NCBI RefSeq assembly: GCF_000308715.1
Contig: NZ_BAGH01000035.1
Span: forward strand, 1 to 39,969
Source: Nocardia tenerifensis NBRC 101015
GTDB lineage: Bacteria > Actinomycetota > Actinomycetes > Mycobacteriales > Mycobacteriaceae
Length of the DNA: 39,969 nucleotides
Direction: 5' to 3'
Part shown: in pieces, positions 34,507-39,969 of the stretch
Layout of the letters: each line of letters starts with the position of its first letter
Numbering within the stretch: position 1 is the stretch's first letter
The notes under the pieces: generated by a model
Seen by the model: the letters and a program-made list of their open reading frames with translations, nothing else
The model's database searches: none
Told to the model about the DNA's origin: nothing
Position numbers and translations under genes: made by a program

Positions 34507-35016
34507 ATGGGGCAAGACACGTTGAGAACCGAACGACTGACACTGGTGCCGTTGCGGGAGGAGCACACCGAGGCGGTTGTGGAGGTGTTCGCGCACGAGA
34601 GCATGAGCACCTACATCGACATCGACTTCACCGTGCCGGAGAACGCGCGGGAGATGATGCGGCGGCGGTTGGCATTCCGGGGGCCGGAGGGCATGGGGCA
34701 CTGGGCTTTTCTGGAGGGCGACACCCTGGTGGGGATCGGGCATCTGCGACCGTCGCGGGAGCTGCCTGCCGAATTGCCCGAGATCGGTTGGTATCTCAGC
34801 CCCGCGCACGGCGGTCGCGGACTCGCCACCGAGGGCGCGGCCGCGCTGCTGCGCCACGGCCTCACCGACCTCGGCCTGACATCGGTGTGGGCGCTCGTGC
34901 ACGTGGACAACGAGCCGAGCCTCAAACTGGCCGCGCGCCTTGGCTTCCTGGCCGTGGGCACCGCATATCACTACAACGCCGAGCATCGCGTGCACGTCGC
35001 GCTGCCTGCGCGATGA
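34507..35016 (+). CDS. GNAT-family N-acetyltransferase (RimJ/RimL-type)
   Basis: A 169-residue acetyltransferase. It opens with LRTERLTLVPLREEHTEAV, contains GHWAFLEGDTLVGIGHLRPS and the acetyl-CoA motif GWYLSPAHGGRGLATEGAAALLRHG, then VWALVHVDNEPSLKLAARLGF. The frame is open further upstream, but AAGGA followed by ATG 34507 and the family N-terminus support this start; ATG 34486 is an alternative. The target is unknown. It converges on the NtaA-like monooxygenase. Confidence 0.88.
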   Translation: MGQDTLRTERLTLVPLREEHTEAVVEVFAHESMSTYIDIDFTVPENAREMMRRRLAFRGPEGMGHWAFLEGDTLVGIGHLRPSRELPAELPEIGWYLSPAHGGRGLATEGAAALLRHGLTDLGLTSVWALVHVDNEPSLKLAARLGFLAVGTAYHYNAEHRVHVALPAR

Positions 35017-35055
35017 TGTTCTCGCGCAGGCCTTTACCTGGACCCGGGCGACGAC

Positions 35056-36420
35056 TCACCCTCGACGCGTGAGCGGCTCGCGCAGGCCAAGGTGATCGCG
35101 GAGCGTGGCGCCGGTGTATTCGGTGCGGTAGACGCCTCGTTCCTGAAGCTCCGGGACCAGCCAGTCGACGATCTCGTCCAGTCCGGTGGGCACGAGGTAG
35201 GGGGAGATGTTGAACCCGTCCACGGCGCCGTGGCGGACCCAGCGGGCCAACTCGTCGGCCACCTGCGCGGGCGTGCCCGCGAAACCGGAGCGCTCGGTCG
35301 TGGCGATGACGGTCTCACGCAGAGAGAGGTTTTCGGCCTCGGCGCGGGCGCGCCATTCGCGGGCGATGGCCCGCGGGTCCTGGCCGTGCCGGGGCGAGCC
35401 GCGGGTCTCCGAGATGGGCCGGTGCTCGGGATCGTCCTCGGGAAGCGGCCCGTCCGGGTCCAGATGGGACAGGTCGCGCCCCCACACCTGACCCGCCAGC
35501 GACAGCGCCGTCTGCCCGGTGTATTGGCCGTTCTTGACCCAGCGGACCTTCTCCTCGACCTCGGATTCCTTCTCCGCCAGCACGATCTGGGTTCCCGGCA
35601 GGATCTTGACGTCGTCCTCGGGCCGCCCCGCCGCGCGCAACCGGGCGCGGATGTCGTCGGCGAAGGCGAGCGCGTCGTCGAAATGCGTTCCGTGCCTGGA
35701 GAAGATGACGTCGGCGTGGGCGGCGGCGAAATCGCGGCCGGTGGGGGAGTCACCGGCCTGGAAGATGACGGGGTGTCCCTGCGGGCTGCGCGGCAGGGTC
35801 GGGGTGATCGACACCTGGAAGTGGTCGTCGGCGCGTTCGACGGGCCGGACCGCGTCCGCGCCGGCCCAGTGCGGGCTCTGCGGGGAGGTGGCGACGGCGC
35901 CGTCGCGCCACGAGTCCCAGATCGCGCGGGCCGTGGCGAGGAACGCGCCGGCCCGTTCGTAGCGGAGCGCGTGGTCCAGATAGCCGCCGCGCCGGAAATT
36001 CTCACCGGTCCAGGCATTGTCGGTGGTGACGGCGTTCCATCCGGCGCGGCCGCCGGAGAGCAGGTCGAGCCCGCTCAAGCGGCGCGCCAGGTCCGCGGGC
36101 TCGTTGTAGGTGGTGTTCTGGGTGGCGACCAGGCCGATGTGCCGAGTGACGCCGGCCAGCGCCGCCAGCTGGGCGATGGCGTCCGGTCGGCCCGCGATGT
36201 CGAGTTCGAGGATCTTGCCGTCCTGCTCGCGCAGGCGCAGGCCTTCGCCGAGGAAGAACGCGTCGAACAGGCCGCGCTCGGCGGTCTGCGCGACCCGGCG
36301 AAAGGTCTCGAAGTCGATCTGCGAGCCGCTGGCCGGATCCGACCAGATGGTGGTGTGGTTGACGCCCTGGAAGAACACGCCGAAGTGGACCTGGGCGCCG
36401 GGACGTGGATGAGCGGTCAT
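35056..36420 (-). CDS. NtaA/DmoA-family FMN-dependent monooxygenase
   Basis: A 454-residue flavin monooxygenase of the nitrilotriacetate monooxygenase / dimethylsulfide monooxygenase group. Typical blocks are FGVFFQGVNHTTIWSDPASGSQIDFETF, LGLVATQNTTYNEPADLARRLSGLDLLSGGRAGWNAVTT after the initial ITRHIG-like strand, and GHPVIFQAGDSPTGRDFAAAHADVIFS. It needs a separate flavin reductase, none of which is adjacent. ATG 36420 follows the second monooxygenase by 18 bases, so the two are one operon. Desulfurisation or degradation of a small amine or sulfur compound is likely; the substrate is unknown. Confidence 0.87.
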   Translation of the reverse strand: MTAHPRPGAQVHFGVFFQGVNHTTIWSDPASGSQIDFETFRRVAQTAERGLFDAFFLGEGLRLREQDGKILELDIAGRPDAIAQLAALAGVTRHIGLVATQNTTYNEPADLARRLSGLDLLSGGRAGWNAVTTDNAWTGENFRRGGYLDHALRYERAGAFLATARAIWDSWRDGAVATSPQSPHWAGADAVRPVERADDHFQVSITPTLPRSPQGHPVIFQAGDSPTGRDFAAAHADVIFSRHGTHFDDALAFADDIRARLRAAGRPEDDVKILPGTQIVLAEKESEVEEKVRWVKNGQYTGQTALSLAGQVWGRDLSHLDPDGPLPEDDPEHRPISETRGSPRHGQDPRAIAREWRARAEAENLSLRETVIATTERSGFAGTPAQVADELARWVRHGAVDGFNISPYLVPTGLDEIVDWLVPELQERGVYRTEYTGATLRDHLGLREPLTRRG

Positions 36421-36438
36421 GTCAGTGGCTCCTGTCGG

Positions 36439-37485
36439 TCAGTGCGACGCGGCGTAGCGATTGGCGGGACGGGGCAGGCCGAGGTTCGCGCGCAGCGTCG
36501 AACCCGGCACCGGGCGGTGCGTGACACCGGTGCGCAGCAGCGCGGGCAGCACCGCGCGGACCAGCACCGGCAGATCCTCGTCTATGACGGCGGGATGCAG
36601 CCGGACGCCGTCCAGGTGGCCGCTGAGCCGTGTCAGCAGATCGATCAGCTCCGCTGCGGTGCCCGAGAAGGCCAGCCGGGCAGGCGAATTCGGCGTAGCG
36701 GCGCCGAACCGTTCGACGGCCGTCGCGGCCGGCGTGTCCAGGGTGACCTCGATCTCCGCGAAAGCCAGTGGCGCCCCGGCGGCTCGGGCGCTGTCGGCCT
36801 GTTCGATGGCGGTCTCGACCGAGTCGGCCGGAATCAAGCGCACATCGACCGCGCCGTCGGCGCCGAAGACCACCGGCTGTCCCTGCGGCGGCCTCGGCAC
36901 GATCGCGGGCCCCTTCACGGAGTACGCCGCTCCCTCGAAGTCGATGTAGTGCAGCCTGTTCCGGTCCAGAAATCGCCCCTGGGAATAGTCACGGATGACG
37001 GCGTCGTCCTCCCAGGAATCCCACAGGCGGCGGGCCACCTCGATCGAGTCGCGCTGCTCCCTGGCGAGTTCGTCGTCGCCGAGCACCGGCGGGCGACCCC
37101 AGGCCGCCGCGGCCCTCGGGTCATCGATGCGCTCGGCGATCCACCCGGCCCGGCCGCGTGACGCGTAGTCCAGCGTCGCGATTTGCGAGGAGAGATGAAA
37201 CGGCTCGGCATAGGTGGTGGCGACCGTGGGCACCAGGCCGATCGTGCTGGTCGTCGCGGCGACGAACGACGCACGGGTCACCGCATCGATCCGGCCCGCG
37301 AGCTCGCCCGGCGGCAGGATGGAGTCGGCGAAGGTGGCCAGCGTGAAGCCCGCGTTCTCGGCCGCCTCGACCCGGGTCCGCAGTGTCTCGGCGGTGAGCA
37401 GCCGCTCGGGCGCGTGATGCGCGCGTCGCCAGGCCTCGGGGTGGAAGCCTTCGCCGTCGAGTTCTATGCCGAGCGCGAAGCCCAT
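36439..37485 (-). CDS. LLM-class flavin-dependent oxidoreductase
   Basis: A 348-residue luciferase-like monooxygenase (LTAETLRTRVEAAENAGFTLATFADSI, TIGLVPTVATTYAEPFHLSSQIATLDYASRGRAGWI, ARRLWDSWEDDAVIRDYSQGRFLDRNRLHYIDFEG, GQPVVFGADG). The TYAEPFHLSSQIATLD block resembles the partner enzymes often found beside NtaA-type monooxygenases. ATG 37485 has GAAGG upstream. It is the first gene of the pair. Confidence 0.85.
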   Translation of the reverse strand: MGFALGIELDGEGFHPEAWRRAHHAPERLLTAETLRTRVEAAENAGFTLATFADSILPPGELAGRIDAVTRASFVAATTSTIGLVPTVATTYAEPFHLSSQIATLDYASRGRAGWIAERIDDPRAAAAWGRPPVLGDDELAREQRDSIEVARRLWDSWEDDAVIRDYSQGRFLDRNRLHYIDFEGAAYSVKGPAIVPRPPQGQPVVFGADGAVDVRLIPADSVETAIEQADSARAAGAPLAFAEIEVTLDTPAATAVERFGAATPNSPARLAFSGTAAELIDLLTRLSGHLDGVRLHPAVIDEDLPVLVRAVLPALLRTGVTHRPVPGSTLRANLGLPRPANRYAASH

Positions 37486-37663
37486 TCGACACCTTCTTCC
37501 GTGCAGTGCTGTACGGCGCGAAACGCGCTCACCCGAGCGGCATCTCGACACCGCGCCCCGACCGGCGAGGCAGTCCCGCTCGAGCATGCTGTCCCGGGCG
37601 GCCGGGCGCGACGGTTTGCCTCGTCGTGATTCGAAGCCCACGTCGAAAGGCCGGCGTACAGCA

Positions 37664-37695
37664 CGAATCCCGGGCCTGGCACGACCCGGGATTCG
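37664..37695 (-). terminator. Hairpin terminator downstream of the MFS gene
   Basis: Perfect 11-bp arms CGAATCCCGGG (37664-37674) and CCCGGGATTCG (37685-37695) with a 10-base loop start 12 bases after the MFS stop on the minus strand, before the monooxygenase pair. No T tract is present. Confidence 0.75.
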
Positions 37696-37707
37696 CGGGG
37701 CAACGAG

Positions 37708-39159
37708 CTACCGCGCGGCGCGGGCCGAAAGCGCCGCCGCCACAAGGACGGTCACGCCCTCCGCGATGGCGGTACCGCCGAGCGCGTGCGACGCCGACAG
37801 CACGGTGGCGCCCGCCAACCCGAGGAACAGGGTGCCGAAGGAGGCGATGCCGACCACGATGCCGAGCTGCACATTGGTGACCAGGATGCCGCTGGCGTCC
37901 GCGGCCAGGCTCATCGGCACCTTGGCCAGCGTCCGCGTCATCAGCGGGCTGAACGCGAGCCCGTTGCCCGCACCGCACAGGCCGAGCAGTACCAGTACCA
38001 GCGGCCCCACGTCCGCACCCTCGCGCAGCAGCGCGCCGACGGCCACCATGCTCGCCGCGGCCAGCACGAGCCCCGACGGAATCATCCTGGCGTGGAATCG
38101 ATCTGGGATGCGCTCCCAGTTCAGGCCGGTGATCGCGAACATCACGCCCATCGGGATGAACAGCAGGCCCGCGTGCAGTGCGCTGTAGCCGAGGGTGCTC
38201 TGCAGATGGATCGCCATCACGAACATCCAGCCGCCGAAGGTCGCCATGATGACGAACAGTGTCGCGGCGGCCAGCAGCAGCCCCGGCGCGGCGAGCACCC
38301 GGTGCGAGAACAGCGGCTCACCGTCGCGCGCCGCGACCGCCCGCTCGATCGCGACGAACGCCGCGAAGGCAAGAACGCAGGCGCCCAACGAGATCCACGA
38401 CCACACCGGCCAATTCAGTTCCCGGCCGAGGACCAGCGGCAGCACCAGCGCCAGCACCGCGACGGTGAGCACGGTGAGCCCGGCCAGGTCGAGCTTGCGA
38501 TCGAAGCGCTCGGTCACCGTCGGCAGCGCCCGCGGCGCGACCACCAGCAGCACCAGGCCGATCGGCACGTTGACCAGGAACACCCCGCGCCACCCGCTGC
38601 CGCCGACGTCGGCGCTCACGATGAGCCCGCCGAGCACCTGCCCGGCGACCATGCCGCCGGAGATGATCGCGGAGTAGACGCTGAGCGCCTTGGCCCGCGC
38701 GTTGCCGGTGAAGTTGCGCTGGATGAGCGTCATGATCTGCGGCACCATCGCCGCTGCCCCGACACCCTGGGCGAAGCGGAAGACGATGAGCGAGGTCTCG
38801 TTCCACGCCAGCCCGCAGACCAGCGAGGCGAGCGTGAACACCGCAAGACCGGCGATGAACATCCGGCGCTGGCTGAACCGGTCGCCGAGCCGCGCGCCGG
38901 TCACCAGCAGCACGGCGTAGGCGATCACGTAACCGGCCACGATCAGCTGCAGAGCCGCGCCGGAGGTGTGCAAAGAGCTGCGAATCGAGGGAATCGCGAC
39001 ATTGACGATGGAGGCGTCGAGCACGGCCATGAACTGGCCGGTCAGGATTACCGCGAGAATGGCTAGTGTGCGCCGCGCACCGTACGCGGCGGGTGGAGCT
39101 GCCGGGGGCGCGGAAACCGGCTGTGCGGCTGCCGAATCCGGCGACAAGATCTGCGTCAT
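37708..39159 (-). CDS. MFS transporter, DHA2 (14-helix EmrB/QacA-type) efflux family
   Basis: A 483-residue drug:proton antiporter-like protein with about 14 hydrophobic segments. The first helix carries the DHA2 signature FMAVLDASIVNVAIPSI, the loop motif A reads GARLGDRFSQRRMF, and motif C-like GGMVAGQVLGGL follows. It probably exports hydrophobic compounds. ATG 39159 was chosen; GTG 39186 would add nine residues. It diverges from the carboxylic acid reductase gene, so it could export the aldehydes or alcohols formed by that enzyme, or its aromatic acid substrates. Confidence 0.87.
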   Translation of the reverse strand: MTQILSPDSAAAQPVSAPPAAPPAAYGARRTLAILAVILTGQFMAVLDASIVNVAIPSIRSSLHTSGAALQLIVAGYVIAYAVLLVTGARLGDRFSQRRMFIAGLAVFTLASLVCGLAWNETSLIVFRFAQGVGAAAMVPQIMTLIQRNFTGNARAKALSVYSAIISGGMVAGQVLGGLIVSADVGGSGWRGVFLVNVPIGLVLLVVAPRALPTVTERFDRKLDLAGLTVLTVAVLALVLPLVLGRELNWPVWSWISLGACVLAFAAFVAIERAVAARDGEPLFSHRVLAAPGLLLAAATLFVIMATFGGWMFVMAIHLQSTLGYSALHAGLLFIPMGVMFAITGLNWERIPDRFHARMIPSGLVLAAASMVAVGALLREGADVGPLVLVLLGLCGAGNGLAFSPLMTRTLAKVPMSLAADASGILVTNVQLGIVVGIASFGTLFLGLAGATVLSASHALGGTAIAEGVTVLVAAALSARAAR

Positions 39160-39267
39160 GCACTGAGCTTGCGGTGTCCGCGACACCGGTAACAGGAGCC
39201 CAGCAAAACTGGTACCGGCAACACCTGGTTAAGCGCGCGTTTCGCCGGGAATGTCCGCTGTACGACA

Positions 39268-39351
39268 TATAATTCCGGTGCGATGTGGCGCAGACCACGT
39301 CTTTCGCCGCCCGAACACACCCTTTTCCGAAATAGTTAGACAAGCTAACAT
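39268..39351 (+). promoter_or_regulatory. Promoter region of the carboxylic acid reductase gene with MarR-type palindrome
   Basis: A consensus TATAAT lies at 39268-39273. Nearer the gene, GTTAG-ACAAG-CTAAC at 39335-39349 is an inverted repeat resembling MarR-family operators; it overlaps TAACAT (39346-39351), another possible -10. Which -10 is used is unclear. No MarR gene is present in the window. Confidence 0.4.
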
Positions 39352-39402
39352 GTTTCAGAGATTACAGGACGTTTTCCACTTTCTCCACGAGGGAGTTCTG
39401 TC

Positions 39403-39969
39403 ATGGCGGTGGATGCACGGGACGAGCGGCTGCGCAGCCGGATCGCGCGATTGTTCGCCGAGGACGAACAGGTCAAGGCGGCGCGGCCGAGCGAGGCGGT
39501 GTCCGCGGCGGCGTGCGCGCCGGACCTGCGGCTGGCACAGGTCGTCGCCGCCATCATGGAGGGCTATGCCGAGCGCCCCGCCGTCGGGCAGCGCTCCGTC
39601 GAGGTGGTCACCGACGACGCGACGGGAGCCCGGACGCTGCGCCTGCTGCCCGCGTTCGAGACCCTCACCTACGGCGAACTGTGGCAGCGCGTCCGCGCCG
39701 TCGCCGCGGCCTGGCACGGCGACTCCGAAACACCTTTGCGCGCAGGCGATTTCGTCGCCATCCTCGGCTTCACCAGCATCGACTACGCGACGCTCGACTT
39801 CGCCACCATCCACCTCGGCGCGGTCAGCGTCCCCCTGCAGGCCGGCGCTGCGGTGCCCCAACTGACCGCGATCCTCACCGAGACCGCGCCCCGCGTGCTC
39901 GCCTCGACCCCGGAGTACCTCGACACCGCCGTCGACTGCCTGCTCGCGGGCGCCGCGCCGGAGCGACTG
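39403..39969 (+). CDS. car: Carboxylic acid reductase, N-terminal part (cut by the window edge)
   Basis: The frame from ATG 39403, with GAGG upstream, runs open through the last base (189 codons). It reads [20 protein letters not shown] then [38 protein letters not shown] and [41 protein letters not shown], which closely match my memory of the Nocardia iowensis carboxylic acid reductase. That enzyme (adenylation, carrier protein, NADPH reductase domains, about 1170 residues, needing phosphopantetheinylation) reduces aromatic and aliphatic acids to aldehydes. Only the start of the adenylation domain is visible, so carrier and reductase domains are assumed, not seen. Confidence 0.9.
   Translation, partial: MAVDARDERLRSRIARLFAEDEQVKAARPSEAVSAAACAPDLRLAQVVAAIMEGYAERPAVGQRSVEVVTDDATGARTLRLLPAFETLTYGELWQRVRAVAAAWHGDSETPLRAGDFVAILGFTSIDYATLDFATIHLGAVSVPLQAGAAVPQLTAILTETAPRVLASTPEYLDTAVDCLLAGAAPERL

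Overview
The window is high-GC actinobacterial DNA and most likely comes from a Nocardia. The open gene at the right edge reads as the start of a Nocardia-type carboxylic acid reductase. The left end carries genes typical of mycolic-acid bacteria: a DesA acyl-ACP desaturase, an antigen-85-like esterase and a fused HadA/HadB dehydratase. The middle holds P450, FadD and Mce genes of the mycobacterial/rhodococcal sterol-catabolism type. I see no rRNA, tRNA, CRISPR array, insertion sequence or integrase. All assignments rest on reading translated motifs and remembered family sequences; no database search was run.

Layout. 1-7.0 kb: lipid and envelope genes (desaturase, secreted esterase, luciferase-like monooxygenase, HadA/HadB fusion, YdcF-like protein, secreted lipase), with an iterated intergenic repeat at 2278-2440. 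7.1-11.3 kb: a hypothetical gene, a stand-alone LuxR helix-turn-helix protein, and a tightly overlapped response regulator / histidine kinase / degenerate kinase operon. 11.8-15.7 kb: a small radical-SAM-like protein whose 3' end collides with a PucR-type regulator, a HAD-IIIC protein with an altered nucleophile, and a divergent ECF sigma factor / DoxX pair. 15.8-33.7 kb: a large catabolic island. 33.7-39.2 kb: a membrane protein coupled to the Mce gene, a GNAT acetyltransferase, two flavin monooxygenases and an MFS exporter. 39.4 kb to the end: carboxylic acid reductase, cut by the window edge.

The island is the most interesting part. A minus-strand operon (aldehyde dehydrogenase, SDR, 3-hydroxyisobutyrate-dehydrogenase-like, carboxymuconolactone-decarboxylase-like, FAD dehydrogenase) diverges from a plus-strand operon (CYP123-like P450, SDR, 3Fe-4S ferredoxin, SnoaL-like protein, unknown protein, FadD19-like ligase). 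This resembles the M. tuberculosis Rv0763c-Rv0771 neighbourhood. It is followed by a second operon (aldehyde dehydrogenase, CYP125-like P450, glutathione peroxidase) and an orphan MceA-like gene. The inferred chemistry is terminal hydroxylation, oxidation to aldehyde and acid, then CoA activation of a sterol- or isoprenoid-like substrate.

The island appears to share a private regulatory code. An alternating half-site element, GACA-N2-TGTC-N2-GACA, lies on the promoter of the local TetR gene, on both divergent promoters at 23.0-23.3 kb, and on the start of the mceA-like gene. Separate KstR-like GAAC-N2-GTTC boxes occur at 23081, 23288 and 28992. A 27-codon open frame, probably leaderless, overlaps the start codon of the CYP123-like gene.
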